A stretch of 64,000 nt of DNA, from positions 620,001-684,000 of the forward strand of contig LLKO01000011.1 of the NCBI GenBank assembly GCA_001513895.1, read 5' to 3'. Positions 24,013-36,434 of this stretch are shown piece by piece. The position numbers and the translations under genes were made by a program. Source of the stretch: Graphilbum fragrans. Its lineage: Eukaryota > Ascomycota > Sordariomycetes > Ophiostomatales > Ophiostomataceae. Under the pieces are notes generated by a model. That model saw nothing but the letters and a program-made list of their open reading frames with translations. It was not told where the DNA came from and did not search any database. Every line of letters starts with the position of its first letter. Position 1 is the first letter of the stretch.

Positions 24013-25549
24013 ATGCCTACCCCGTCTTCCCACGGTGAAAACGACTCTATCTCTTTCAACTCGACATGCCCAGATGAGCATGCGCCACGCGCGCAGTCTA
24101 GCTGGCAACACGTTTCTTCTCCGTCTCTACCATACGAGGGAAGCCGGAGAACAGAGACCACTACCTCTCCCAGCGACGACAACGGCTCAGACATAGCCGT
24201 CAGCACTACGGTCTCTGACAGCATCATTTCTTCGTCGGCCCAAACCGAAGCTACCATGTCGCCCGGCCCCGAACACTCTGGCGACAGGTCGCCAACTCGC
24301 GAACCCGACTCGATGTTTCTCAACGATCCACATCGAGAGGAGGACATGAACAAGGCACCCGATGCGGACGACAACGCGGATGGCAGGACTGCTACGCTGC
24401 AGTCGCAAACTATCGCCGGAACGAGCAGCGTTGGAATCAGCCAGGACCACCAAGGAAACCACGAAAGTCGGAGTAGCCGGTCTGGCCGCACTGGTCGCAG
24501 AACCAGCCGGCGGGCAGGGGGGCCAGGCGCACCACGATACGACTTTGTGCCAGACACTGAGGTATGGGAGCCACAAGGAGTAAACCAGGCCTTGCGGAAC
24601 CGCTTCGACACTAGCGTCTTAACCGTGGGAGACCTGCCGTCACCGTCCAGTATGGACGGCGACAGTATGGACGACCAAGGACTGGCCGATGACCATATTT
24701 GGTTTGGCGACACCCTGGGGGGCATTAGGTCCGACCCCGCAAGCTTGCGGGTAAGTAAACCTTGAGAATCTGCGGCTCCGGGAGAGGATTGCATGTGTTC
24801 AGTATTAGCTAACTGTTCGTCTTTCTCTTTTGTTAGGTCATTCCCATAACGCCATCCACATACCTACGCCCTGGGAGCCGATTTACCGGCAGCCAGGAAT
24901 CTGAAAGGCAGATCTATGAGGTGCAGGTCGAGATCAAGCATGTAGATTTGAGGGAATCTTTTCTTTGCGGATACCTGCGAATACAGGGTAAGCGAGCAGT
25001 CTGTAATACTCGTGTCACCAGTCTCATAGTCGCTAACAATCGCTCTTTTTGCACAGGTCTAACGGAACACCACCCGACACTTACGACATACTTCGAAGGC
25101 GAGATTATCGGGTCAAAATATGGCTTCACCACGAAACACCCAAGCTGGGGTGCCAACGACAGCATCGATATGTCGCACTGGGGGAAATTCACAGCGTTCC
25201 GGCCAATTGCGAAACAGATGAAAAAGGGCAACTTTGTGATGAAAGACTACCTACAGAAGGAGTGTATCTTCATGCGGTGGAAAGAGCACTTTCTTGTGCC
25301 CGACCATCACGTGCGTACGATCCACGGCGCCAGCTTTGAGGGCTTCTATTATATCTGTTTCAACCAGATCAGGGGCACCGTGAGCGGCATCTACTTCCAT
25401 TCGAAGAGCGAAAAGTGAGTCACGACGCCAATTTTTTTTACTATTTGCACATACCAGCCACTAACACATGTTCCTTTTTCAGGTTCCAGCAACTCGAGCT
25501 CAGGCACGTTGAGGACAGGGGTTGCATGAATGCCGTCGAGTTTCGATAA
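24013..25549 (+). CDS. GID4: GID4/Vid24, substrate receptor of the GID (CTLH) E3 ligase
   Basis: GID4 binds proteins with N-terminal proline and presents gluconeogenic enzymes to the GID ubiquitin ligase after glucose return. Four exons, 24013-24750, 24837-24987, 25057-25414 and 25483-25549, give 437 residues. The first 240 residues are polar, Ser/Asp-rich and probably disordered. The conserved barrel begins after TYLRPGSRFTGSQ: YEVQVEIKHVDL, LCGYLRIQGLTEHHP, TTYFEGEIIG, WGANDSIDMSHWGKFTAF, CIFMRWKEHFLVPDH, GASFEGFYYICF and GTVSGIYFHSKSEKFQQLEL. The start is one of two nearby in-frame ATGs (23998 or 24013); the second gives the more usual MPTP beginning. All core signatures are present. Confidence 0.92.
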
Positions 25550-25963
25550 ATGTATGCTTCATTGGCGAATATGCTGGGTGGGAGAGGGGAGGATAGACAT
25601 CTGCACCAAATGACCCGGCATAGGAAATGCCGTATGACTGAACCAAGACGACCATCAAAAGCACATTAGCAATGGGCAGGGCGGGAACAGAAGAGCGGCT
25701 TGCGATTCTTTCCCCGTTTCCTTACGTCTACTCTTGTTTATATTGTATTTGTTTTTCGTTGCTGCGCCTTGCTTTTGACAAAAACTACAACGATTGGCGC
25801 AACTGGCGGAGCGTTTCCTTGACGCAATTTTTTTCCTTTATCATTTTTGGTTCGCAGCTTTTACTTTATGATTTTTTTCTTCCATTTCATGCTTTATAAT
25901 TACTAGTCCTTTTGAAATGATAGAACGTGTCTATTATTACTCCTTAGTCAGAGTATGCTCTTT
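25550..25963. other. Convergent 3' spacer
   Basis: 414 bp between the GID4 and TRM11 stops. T-rich runs at 25825-25900 on the plus strand probably hold polyadenylation signals. Nothing else is seen. Confidence 0.5.
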
Positions 25964-27623
25964 TTAGTCTGCTTGCGGTGTGTGATTGTCTGAGGACTCT
26001 GCCAGTTCTGTTGTGCTAGACGCCCTCGAGGCCTCGGTGGGAGGTGTCGTGAAGCCGCTGAAGTACACCTTGCGGAAAGGATTGAGCTGATTGGCCGTTA
26101 ACCCGGTCGTTTTGCTCCCAGACCCTCGTGCCGCTGTAGCCTGCATGGCGGCAACATCTACTTCCGCGTCTGGAGTACGGCTGTATGTGATGAGTCTGCG
26201 AGACCCTAGTGCTGGAGTTAGAGATGGATCACGGAAAAGGAAAAGACCACTCGATTTTACCTTACATTTGTTAAAGGCCTGTACACTAACGGCCACGGTT
26301 GCTAGACATGGGTGAGTCGGAACGGGAAGCTCCAGGGCTTCGTCGTTTGCCGTCGGCATCCAAAAGCTGATGCGGCCATGGTCCACCAACGTCTCTGCAG
26401 CGAAGCACAGAAGGTCATCCAAAAGAGCCATGAAGCTGTACGGCTGCTTTGGTGGGTTATACAAGGGATCCCTACCCAGTTGTGTCAGTTCTTGTGGTCA
26501 TAGGGCTGAAACAGTCGGAGAGGAAACCCACTTATACCGCATCTTGCCGTCTTCCAGAACCCAAGGCGTCTTGGCTGGGTTCCGAATGCCAAGGACTTTA
26601 GGCCCTTCACGCACGCCGTATGGAGGATCACAGATGATGCCGTCAATCCAACGGTTAGAACTGGGGCCACCAAAAGCGCTTCGACGAAGCGGGATGTGTG
26701 TCAGATCGGCCGTGAACAAGTCTCCGTAGCCGGGGAGCAGGTCGTATTGCTCAAAGTTGCCGCGCACATCGCAGCGGCCCGTACGTGAGCCTCCACTGCC
26801 ACCAGTCCCCGTGGGGCCGGCACCGGAACCGCGAACTGCGCGGCCGTCGATATCACTGCCCCAGGCAGTGGCTCCCCAGTGCGCTGCGGCTACGGGGAAA
26901 CTGCCCGTACCGACGAAGGGGTCGTAAAAGATCTTTCCCGGTGCCGCAAGCGCCATGTTGGCCGTGAGCAATGACAGCTCAGCATCCATACTAGTGGTGG
27001 CAATGTAGCGGCGCTTTTTGAGGTCAAAGGCCCGGATGGTCTCGCGGGCAGAGCCGCCAATGTACCGGCCAAGGTACAAGTGCTCCGGATGCGGCACTCC
27101 AAGGCGGTGAGAGTCGAAGGTCCAGTGCTCAAAGATGGTCAACATGCAGTCTGGGTCCTCCATGACGACGGGGCCGTCAAAGGGCAATACATCACCAAAC
27201 CGGTTGATGAGAGCCAGGCGAGAGGAATTGGAGTGTTTGCCCCGGAAGGAATCGACCTCCATTTTGAAGGAAGCATCCACGTATGGCTTCCAGAGGGGAC
27301 CACCGCTGGTCCTCACATCCTCAAGAAGCGCGTCTATTGTCGCACCTCGTCCCCAGAAGGAGTGGATGGTCTGGACAAGAAGCGAGCGGCGGATCAGCCG
27401 AGCAGCCGCATCATCACCGCCAGTAGGGATGCAGATGATGCAGAAAGGAGACTGGCCAGGAGCGTTAGGAGAACAGATGCTATTTGAATCATATAGATGC
27501 ATGGCATACCTCTGGATCATAAAAGATGACTTCGAATGTAACTTTCTCGATAGTGGCCAGGGCCTCAATCTCAGCGAGGCGAAAGGTCTCGTGCGACTGG
27601 CTGAAGCGGACTAGGTACTCCAT
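25964..27623 (-). CDS. TRM11: tRNA (guanine-10-N2) methyltransferase catalytic subunit Trm11
   Basis: Trm11 with Trm112 makes m2G10 in cytoplasmic tRNA. Four exons, 27623-27510, 27451-26532, 26471-26266 and 26205-25964, give 493 residues. The N-terminal THUMP-like region starts MEYLVRFSQSHETFRLAEIEAL. The methyltransferase fold has FYDPFVGTGSFPVAAAHWGA (SAM loop) and the catalytic DPPYGVREG. The third intron is GTAAGG..CACTAG, and splicing restores FNKWSRRLITYSR, a conserved family segment; leaving it in would add about 18 unrelated residues. A Gly/Ser-rich insertion (about 20 residues after the SAM-loop strand) looks lineage specific. It is divergent from RPP40, another tRNA-maturation gene. 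Confidence 0.93.
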
Positions 27624-27995
27624 GTTGCGCCGGCATTTTTGGGACTCCGAGTCTCCAGCAGCACTGTAGATAATACAATATGGGGAGAGGCAGGGATGAA
27701 ATCCCAAAGTCCAGCGCAGATCCGAGCCCCGGTCAGGCAAGGCTACGCGATCCTCAAGGACAAATGTGGTGTTGTAGAAGTGTTAGTTGCAATTACTGAG
27801 TTTTTAGTGGGGCAAACTTAAAAAATTGCGACCACAAGAAAAGAGAAGATCTCTCCCCCACCCGCAGGCAACATCACAGTAGCGAAAAGCTGGCGCTTGT
27901 GTCCGCTAAAAACGAGAGCTTCACATAAGCCACTATTTCGTCACGGAAGCCCAGCCATTCAGCCTTGTAGCAGCGTCTGTTTCCGGTCGTCAACA
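27624..27995. promoter_or_regulatory. Bidirectional promoter TRM11/RPP40
   Basis: Only 372 bp separate the two ATGs of head-to-head genes that both act in tRNA maturation, so the core promoters must nearly abut. No distinct motif was identified by eye. Shared regulation is inference. Confidence 0.5.
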
Positions 27996-29295
27996 ATGCT
28001 TCCCTTCTCGCCGAAGTCGTCGGTGTTTCAGTCGGCCAAATGCTACTTTTCCCATGGCACCATAAGCCACATTGACGCGGCACAACCGCCGGTTATTGAC
28101 AACGTGCAGGCCAAGAAACCTTGGTCTCGTGTTCTCAGCCTTGACTTCGTCAGCCAAATCGATCTGCTGGTGCCGCAAGAGTGCGCGGGTGTGCTACAGC
28201 AAAAAATGGCAGAAAAGCGGCGACCGTCGCCGGTGTACTCTCGTGTTGTGATGACGCTAGGACAGGTCCTGGAGGGCAGGTTCTTCCAAGAATACATCAA
28301 AGCGGGTAAGTGAGGAAGCAAATACACTATAGGGATATTCTTTAACATGTATGGATAGGCAATATCATCATGCTGTCTGAAGGCCGGCCAGGCCAGGATA
28401 GTGTCTTCACTCTAAAGAACGGGCATCTCGCACTGTTTCTGGACCGCGAGTCGTACGAACGGTCTGGCCTTGTTGGGCAGACTCACGGAGCCAAAGGTGG
28501 TCGAGGACTACGGCCTCGTTGGGGTGAGCTTGCCATATCGATCGTGCTTTCATGTCCCTATGCCCAAATGTTAACGACTTGCGACAGTGGTGGAGTTTGA
28601 TCTCAATACCGACGCTATGTTTCCCGGCAAGAAAGGATTTGACAGGCTTCTATATGCATGCGAGAATGTCTTGAATCAACCTGTTACTTGGCTCTTTTAT
28701 AATCTGTTTGATGGTACGAGGTGCTCTGATAGGTGTATATTGAGAACAAAATCTAACACTAGCCTCGGCAGCTCCCAATCCTAACCCTCTTGCTGCATAT
28801 TCGCCAACCGTTTACACGATCCAGCCAACATTCACAGGCCCTATGCAAGTTGCTACTCCGTCGTTAGAGCGGCCACCAAGCCTCCTCTCGGCCAATGACA
28901 ACAACGAGGGCCGGCTGGATGCCGAGGAGGCCGTCGTGGATCTGTACGAGTGGCTTTCCCTGGTGCGCCTGGGGAGCCCCCGAGTCCAGCCTTCCGACCA
29001 AATCGATTCCTATCTCAGCCGCTACCAAGTCCCTTTCACAGCCGATGGACAGGCCCCAAAGAGCTCGGACGTGTGCTTGATCCGCTGGCGCGGTTTCTTG
29101 CCGTCATCGTGGGCCTCCCAGACACTCCTCGACACCCTCCTCGCGCTGCCGTCCTCCCAGACCTGGTTTTCCATAGCGGTCTCTGGCTTTCCTAGCTCCA
29201 AAGGCCTCACACGCGACGCACCCGAGTTCACATTTTTCCGTCCGGCCAAAGCGCCAGGCGAGTATCTGCTCTGGGAGGTGCATGGCCACGAGTGA
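27996..29295 (+). CDS. RNase P/MRP subunit Rpp40-like
   Basis: Rpp40-family proteins are protein subunits of nuclear RNase P, which trims tRNA 5' leaders. Four exons, 27996-28305, 28359-28523, 28588-28713 and 28772-29295, give 374 residues in consistent phase. The start MLPFSPKSSVFQSAKCYFSH, the conserved ERSGLVGQTHGAKGGRG and the spliced RPRWVVEFDL are typical of fungal Rpp40 proteins. The C-terminal part contains LYEWLSLVRLGSPRV and a WRGFLPS segment. The stop lies 59 bp from the stop of the convergent ankyrin gene. Confidence 0.88.
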
Positions 29296-29354
29296 CGGGC
29301 AGGAGCATCAGATAACCACCTTATGTTTTTATCCGTTTCTGTTGTTGGCTATAT

Positions 29355-30086
29355 TCAGCCCTGGCGTGACCTCACATTGCGGTCATCGGAATATCCTTGG
29401 CCGGCGACGGCGTCTTCAACCAGCTGCCGCAGCGCCGCCTGTCCCTCCTCGGTGTTGAAATCCGCCCGCGCCGCCAGTTCCTCGATGCGCCGCACGAACT
29501 CGGGATCTGCTTCGCCGTGGCCGCCCTCGCCGTCTCCAGCCGCTGCCATTGTGCCCATGGTGACCTTCATGCCCTCGGGTGGCGGAGGAAGGGCTCCGGT
29601 GTCGAGGCCGACAGTAGCGGTCGATCCCTGGCCGGTTCGCAAAGTCTCGGGGATGGCCGCACTGTTGCTGTTGCTGCTGTTCCCCTGCGCCTGTGCCGCA
29701 GCCGACGTGTCATCGGGGGCGAGGCTATAGAGGTATTCGGCGACCAGCGGGAATTCCGCCTCGCCGGCAATTTTCTCGGCGGCGGTCAGTCCAAGATCGC
29801 CACGGATGGAGGCATCGAGGCCCAGCTCTTCGACGAGGCAGCGGGCGGCCTCAACGGTCTCGACGACGAATAGGGCCGTTTCCTGGTCCTCGTCGCGCAG
29901 GTCGACAGGCACCTCGAACTCGCGGATCAGGGTGCGCAGGAGATCGAGGTGGTTGTAGCTAGCAGCAGCGTGGACGAGTGAGTAGCCATGCTCGTCTTGC
30001 TGGGTGGCAAGCTCAGGCTGCTGGCGCAGCAGAGGTAGCAGCTGCGGGCTGTTGTCGGAAGCGAGGACGTATTGGTTGGGCGCCAT
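29355..30086 (-). CDS. Small ankyrin-repeat protein
   Basis: Single exon, 243 residues from the ATG at 30086; an in-frame ATG at 30170 would add 28 less conserved residues. Two to three ankyrin-like helices pairs are visible: QYVLASDNSPQLLPLLRQQP, DEHGYSLVHAAASYNHLDLL and DEDQETALFVVETVEAARCL. A further degenerate repeat includes DLGLTAAEKIAGE. The C-terminal third is Gly/Glu-rich. It resembles short fungal ankyrin proteins of unknown role that probably act as protein-binding adaptors in cytosol or nucleus. Confidence 0.8.
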   Translation of the reverse strand: MAPNQYVLASDNSPQLLPLLRQQPELATQQDEHGYSLVHAAASYNHLDLLRTLIREFEVPVDLRDEDQETALFVVETVEAARCLVEELGLDASIRGDLGLTAAEKIAGEAEFPLVAEYLYSLAPDDTSAAAQAQGNSSNSNSAAIPETLRTGQGSTATVGLDTGALPPPPEGMKVTMGTMAAAGDGEGGHGEADPEFVRRIEELAARADFNTEEGQAALRQLVEDAVAGQGYSDDRNVRSRQG

Positions 30087-32238
30087 TATGCTGATTTTGG
30101 TTTGCGTAGGGTGCGTGCGGCAGCCGGAGTTGTATGGTAAAAAGAGTTGATCAGAATTAGCCTGGGACAAAATGCAGCACAGCTTCGCGCTGGGGAAAAA
30201 AAAGCATTACATGCGGGGCGTGTGTGGGGTAGCACTATGGCACCGACAAACTAACACTATAGGAGGTCCGCCAACAGTTAACAAGGCTGCCATAGACACG
30301 GCCAGCGAGAGCCCAGGTGCCATTAAGAGCGGAAGCTAAAAACCAACAAAAAATCATATTTACATTATTAGATATCGTGCGACGTCTCCTGGATCCCTTC
30401 AGCACCGACTCTAGGCCCCAGAACAATAAACCAGCTATTCCGTGGCACCAAAAAGTCCATGCGATTGTTACGAACAGTGCGCTCGATTAATGCTTATGCT
30501 GTTTTCTTGAGCACTGAATTAAACATTACGACAGCTCCGGTGGTATGACTTCAGTGGCTACAAGCATCGATCTCTTGCTGTGCATGTTTTAATAGATGTT
30601 GCTATGCGAGCTCCCGGTCTCTGCGCCCCAATAATGCATGTCTCCAGCGAAGATCCGCGGAGGATCGCATCTTCGTATTCGCCTGCCTGCAGCCGCGCCC
30701 AATCTTCCGATCTAGGCGTGCAACCCGACAATCTCGACTTGCTCACGTATCAGCAGGCTTCTCCGCATATATGCACGTTTCGTCAGCTGTACAAGGCCCT
30801 CAGCGACAACGGAGGCGGGTATGAATGGGCAGTCGCCCGAGTCTTGGGCGTCTGCCCGCTGTGCAGCACAGCACAGGGTAAGCTTTGATGCTGCGGTTCA
30901 TGTATAGTTGCACGGCAGCCCCGGGGTGCCCCCAACTCCAGAGGGATTCGGAAGAGTGGGTGGCAGAAATGTAGAAGTGGAAGGGTAGCTGGAGGGCGGA
31001 TGGAGGGCGGATGAGGGACGGAGGTACAAGATGCTAGATGTGCTAGAGAGCAGGCAGATGGGGTGGGTGCTCTGCTGTGTCGTCCTGCGCAATATCCGCC
31101 CATTCTATCCTATCACGGCCAGGCCGAGCTCCTGTGCGGATGAAGCAGCTGGGGTCGGGCCGTGAACTCGACTTCTTGCAGGGTCACTCCTAGGAGTGGC
31201 TCACAAGGTCGAAAATCCGGCCACACGGGCGGCACAGGCGCATCTTCATGCTACCGACGGGCGAGGCTCACGCACCGCAACCACCAGCTGCACGCGGACA
31301 CCACCTTTTCTTCTTGCATTTCTGCCTTTTTTGCAGTGTCCTGGCTTCGTGTTCCGGGCGATGGATGTGTGTTCGCGCTGTCCCAACGATCGAGCGGGCT
31401 TTGGTTGCAGCTTTTGGGGTGACACAGCATCCAGCCGAGGCCTTGGCCGGAACAAAACGGGGAAAGCTGGCCAGCGCCCCTTCCCCCAGAAGACTAACAA
31501 GGGATACGGCGGCCATGAACACAATTCACCTTTCTGGGTGCCTGTTTTTGGTGTGTGATTGTTGTGCATTGCTCCCCTGCTCTTTGCCTACCGGGGTGCG
31601 TCCTGGTTTTCAGAGACGCACGGCCTGTCTTCGACGCTGTGGCACTGCTTACGTGCAAATGCGCTTATCAGGGAACACCAGTGTGGCATACCGGAGGCTT
31701 CCGCTGCAGTTGGCGGCACATTCTGTTGTTCAGCGGCTGCTGATAACAACGGGCACGGCCAGAGCGGTCCTGCCCTCGTAGGATTGAGTCGTCACTCCCT
31801 CCTTCCTCTTTCCTCTTAGGGCCCAAGTCGCTGTGCTGAACAGGAAACTGCAAAGGCGCGTCGGACCAGACTCGTCCTGGTGTGTACGACTATGTGTTGG
31901 GCCTGCCTCGCAGTTACCCGTTCTGTGTAGGTTTGTGAAAGTCCCGTGCAGTGTTATGTATCGTAGTGACGGAGTGGGATGGCTCGGTCTGACTGTGCCC
32001 AAAAACGCAAGACCACCGTGCCACCCGTGCCACAGGCTGCTGTGTGTGGGGTCTCAGTGGCTTTCCACGTGGAGCTGTCGGTCGGCGCTGTTTCCCTGCC
32101 CAGTGTGTAATTACGCATAGTTGTAGGGAAGTAACTTTACCCACTCGCTGATCCGGATAAGTCATACAAGCATCGCCGCATGTGGTGCGTGCATTTCGCA
32201 TGTTTGGCTGGTTGTTTTGTTGCTCTAGCATCAGAGAT

Positions 32239-32283
32239 GTGTACGTGCGTGTCTGCATGTGTGTGCGTGCGTGTGTGTGTGTG
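32239..32283. repeat. GT-rich simple repeat
   Basis: Imperfect run of GTGTGT/GTGCGT units on the plus strand, ending in a pure GT tract. Simple sequence in an intergenic region. Confidence 0.8.
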
Positions 32284-33106
32284 GCCTGGCGTTTGATCGC
32301 AGGGCAGATCGAGTGCCTCCCTTTGGTCACACCTCCGCAAAATCGACAGCTCCAGCCAACGGATGTCATCCTTTCCGGAAATTCAGCGGATGTGCTGCGA
32401 GCCAAAGCGGCCTTTTTGCTCCACAGCCTGGCTTTCCAGCAAAAACGGGCTGCGCCGGGTTCGTGGATTCAGCACATCTAGATCTTTTCTTCCTTCCTTT
32501 GGACCTCCTTTCGGCGCCAATCCTTATTTTTCCACTGGGGGATGCACAAAACACACCCAAGCTCCGATTTGCGTTTCGATTGCATCAAGTCGCCGATTCG
32601 ACCAGCTCCTTCCAATCATCCCCCGAAGCGCTGGATGCAACCCTATCAGCGACAAATCACACTACCCGCAAGCACCAAGCACTATTGCACCTTGACCTGC
32701 CCTCTGGCCTATTCGCTTCCCTGCCCTTCGTGCCCCCCTCCTCGGTAATCCCCGACCGCACCCACTGGCTCGTTTTGGGGTAGTCTTACGCTCTAGTTAC
32801 GGCTACAGCTTTTGTACTTAGGGCTCGGTCCAGCTCTTCCTCCTACCAGCACCCATTGTCCAAGCATCCTCGTTGCCTTCTTCTATGGCATCGAATAGGC
32901 TAACTCTCAGCCTCACTGCTGGACGAGCTACTGCTCACGCGCCCAGGTATGCATGCTTACCCTGCTTTCACTCCATTGCCTTCCGTTATCCGATCCGAGC
33001 TCGCCCGCCGCTCTAAGACGGGGCCCTGGACGGTTGCTGCATCTCTGATGCATCCATGCAGCAGCTACCGCTGCGCTCTCTCTCTGCTGTCTCGTCCTTA
33101 CCTTAT

Positions 33107-33131
33107 CCCCCCCCCCCCCCCCNNNNCCCCC
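33107..33131. other. Poly-C tract interrupted by four unknown bases
   Basis: Continuous C residues with NNNN at 33123-33126. This is either a small assembly gap or an unresolved homopolymer; the true tract length is unknown. Confidence 0.9.
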
Positions 33132-33837
33132 TTGTACCTCGCGGCTCGAATCAGTTTAGGGCCGGCTCGAGTTTGAAGAGCGCTCCCGAAGGTGGCCGTA
33201 GGATATGGGGAGCATGACCATTGAGGCGAGAGAAAGAGAACCGGAAATGTGTGGGAGGGAGCGCACTTTGAAAAAGGCAGCGATGCACCAGGCACAGCAT
33301 AAAATATAAGGCCGACCATCTCCTCTCTCTCCCTCTCTCTCCTATCCTTGTCTCCCTCACCCCCCTGTCACTCTTGTATCGGTCTCTCTCCTAGGCTTCT
33401 CCTCCCACTCTTAACCCCCACCTTCTTTGATCATACACAGCTAGTTCCCCTCCTTTACTCGTTCTTTAACAGCCAAAAAGAACGAGCCCTTCTATTTGCG
33501 CATCTGATAATTTTGTCTTAGCCTGTGGGCCCCTCCGCTAACAAGCCATCAAAAAGACGCCGTTTTTTGTGGGCGTGCCATTTGGTTATTGGAAAGTGGC
33601 TTCGTCTTAGGACAACGGCTTGCGCTTTTCTCCAGGGCCGACAAACAATACCAAACGGAGATCAAAGCACGGCGAAGATAATACTTCTTTGCACTGTTCT
33701 TTTCTGCTCTACTCCGGTTTGGTCTATTTTTTCTCTGTTGTCACCTTGTCTTGCCGCGCAAGAGACAGCCAACCCCCCTCATCTTCTCTTCTGCGCCTAT
33801 TAGTCACCCGCCCGGTCGCCGCCGATTTTTAGAAGCC

Positions 33838-36434
33838 ATGGCCGCTGCCACCGGTTGGGTTTCAGGCCTGGGCGCGGGCTCTAGGCTGGGAAACGATAGC
33901 GTCTTTGCTAAAAGTATTACTGCTCTCGAAGATCTAGCCGCTTCGATTCCTGGCTACACCAAGAGGCTCCAGGGCAAGGACCTCTTGGATGAGCGCCAGC
34001 GCTCCTTATCACAGAACGGCGGGTGTATTGTCCGCACCGGTGGCCTTAGCGAGCAGGTCACTTGCCGTGTCAAGGAGCGTGTCGGTGAGGGCACATTTTG
34101 TGTCGTGTTCCGGGGCGACCTACTCGAAACCGAGGCTGCAACCGATGGCGGCCGACCAGTTGGAGTCAAATTCGTGAGTGGCACAGAAGAAACAGACGTG
34201 CTATTTTCAGTTAGTTAACATATCACAGGAGCTGAAAAAGACAGATTCGACTCAACTAAGAAATGAATACCGCATGTACAACCGGCTCCCAGAAGCTGGT
34301 ATGTTCTTCCTCTTACACTTGGATCTCATCATAATCAACTTCCATGCAGCCTGATTCACATTGATCCTAACGATGCGGTAGATGGGTTTGCCAAGATCTA
34401 TGGTTTCGGCGAAGTCAACTTTCACAAGGTGATTGTCATGGATCTGCTCGGCCCATCATTAGAGCACATCTTCCAAGACTGCGGACGCCGCTTTTCTGTC
34501 AAGACAGTTAGCATGCTGGCCGTTCAAATGGTTCGTTGTCGCTTGTTCTATGTCCTTGCTACGTTTGCAACACTCCTACGTTTGTCGTGTGTACGAGCAT
34601 CCTAACATCGGCCTGGTTGCAGCTATCGAGAATACAATGGGTTCATGACAATGGACTGATCTATCGAGACATCAAGCCAGAAAACTTTCTCATGGGACGG
34701 CCTGGCTCCGAATCAGAAGAACGCGTTTTCCTCGTCGATTTCGGCATGGCCAAAGTGTACCGCGACCCTGAAACCAAAGAGCATATTCCCTATGGAGAAG
34801 CCCAGTCTTTGTCTGGAACGGCTCGCTACATGAGCATCAACGCACATTGCCGTCGAAGTCAATCTCGCCGAGATGACCTTGAGGCACTAGGGCATGTCTT
34901 TCTGTATTTTGTCCGAGGAAGCCTCCCGTGGCAAGGCGTCAAAGCGCCGCAGAACAACCAGCGGTACGACATTATGTGCGAGAAAAAGCAAGCCACGACA
35001 ATATCGGACCTCTGCCAGGGATACCCCAGCGAGTTTGCCGAGTACCTCAGCTATACTCGTGGGTTGTCTTTTGATAGCGACCCTGATTACGACTACCTCA
35101 GAGGGCTCTTTGCGAAGATAATTGCTAGCGAAGGGGCAGCAGATGATGGCGTTTTCGATTGGTGCCAGCCGAGCCCCTCACAGCCGGGGAAAGATACCAA
35201 TATCGGTGAAAGTGTTACCCCAGCACGTCTTGAGACTCCCCCACCACAAAACCTACCTGCCGATATGGAGGTGCGGCCACCATCTTCGCCACCAGGAAAG
35301 CGTGACCGTTCCGAATTTGCTTCTGATCTGAAGCCACCAACACGAGTGCGGCCCAAAAAGTGGACATTCTCTCTATACGACGACGAGGCCCAGAGTGTCA
35401 TGGCTACTTTGCACCGTGACATCATGTCCAAGCGATACGCTTTTCACCGTGCTGTTGGCCGCAATGCTAGGGCGGGTGCTAGCAACTCGGCAGCGGCAGC
35501 GGCAGCGGCGGCAGCAGCTGCCCTTTCCGCTTCTTCGAATTCCGGGGCGTCCAGCGAAGCACTGGCCAACATTTATAGCCGGCCTTTAATGGAGGCGCGC
35601 CTCTCAGGCTCCGTCATTTCGCCAGCGTTCACGGACATACTAGACAAGCGCCTTGGCTCCATCGTCTCAGAGCTTGAGGACATGTCAGATAAAATGCTCC
35701 AAGGCGGCGACTGGACAGGCGTGTCCCGTGTGCAGCAATGGTTCGACGAACTGACGGTGGCGCTACAACAAGAGCTGAAGCGCTTAAAAGCTCTAGAAGA
35801 GTCGAACAAATTGGCCCCAGCTCCAGCGCCAGCCCCCCACGCTACTGAGTCCATATCTTCCATCCATGGATTGCCTCCTTTCCGGAGGGCCGGTGCTGCT
35901 GGGGGTAGCAGGTCGGCCTATGCCAGGTTCCTGGATACCGGCGCCATTGATGCAGACAGTGTGCCCGTTCCTGAGATTGAAGCTGCCGACCCACCCACGG
36001 CCAGCAGTAGAGGTGTTGGCCGGAGCGGGCTTGTTGTGGATGTGGATGATATGATCGAAGCCGAGCAACAACCCCGAGGCGCCGATGTGAGGAACACATA
36101 TGTTTCTGGGAAAGGCGAGGCCCTGGTGGTGGACGAGCCCATTGTGCCGCGCAGAGAATCTGCCACAGGCGAGGGCAAATCTGTTACTCGGCCTAGTGGG
36201 CTACAGCCCATTGAGCCCAACATGGAGACGCTGTCGCTGGATGTGGGTGTACCTGCTGTTGGCTCCTTGGAGCCATTGGTCGCTGGCGGTGACAAGGGAA
36301 CGGCGCCGGTGCTAGCCAGCCGTGACAACGATGACGACAATGATGACGACAATGATGATGATGTCTTTGCACTAGTGTATCGCACTGCTTCGGGCACACG
36401 GCGGGTGGTCCGACTAGGGGCTGACCAGAAATGA
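33838..36434 (+). CDS. Casein kinase 1 family protein kinase (Yck-like)
   Basis: Four exons, 33838-34173, 34229-34298, 34382-34530 and 34623-36434, give 788 residues. The kinase domain spans roughly 76-370: Gly loop GEGTFCVV (83-90), ATP lysine in GVKF (K111), DLLGPSLEHIF, catalytic loop YRDIKPENFL (199-208), DFG (224-226) and the CK1 signature LSGTARYMSINAH. The catalytic His is replaced by Tyr (YRD rather than HRD). The C-terminal 400 residues are unusual: a run of 12 alanines (about 550), coiled segments and an Asp/Asn-rich acidic patch near the end. There is no terminal CC palmitoylation motif as in yeast Yck1/2. The third-exon acceptor at 34381 has a CTAAC branch. Confidence 0.88.

Larger units (their letters stand above)
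30087..33837. other. 3.75-kb gene-poor region, with CK1 leader at the right
   Basis: No gene could be supported. The open frames are short, lack family motifs and have ordinary composition for GC-balanced intergenic DNA. A GT dinucleotide-rich tract lies at 32239-32283. From about 32480 to 33830 the plus strand is C/T-rich, which fits a long 5' leader of the kinase gene. It also contains a poly-C run with four undetermined bases. Confidence 0.4.

Noticed and set aside
30580..30888. 102-codon frame in the large intergenic region
   Set aside because: No recognisable motif, no splice continuation and ordinary composition.
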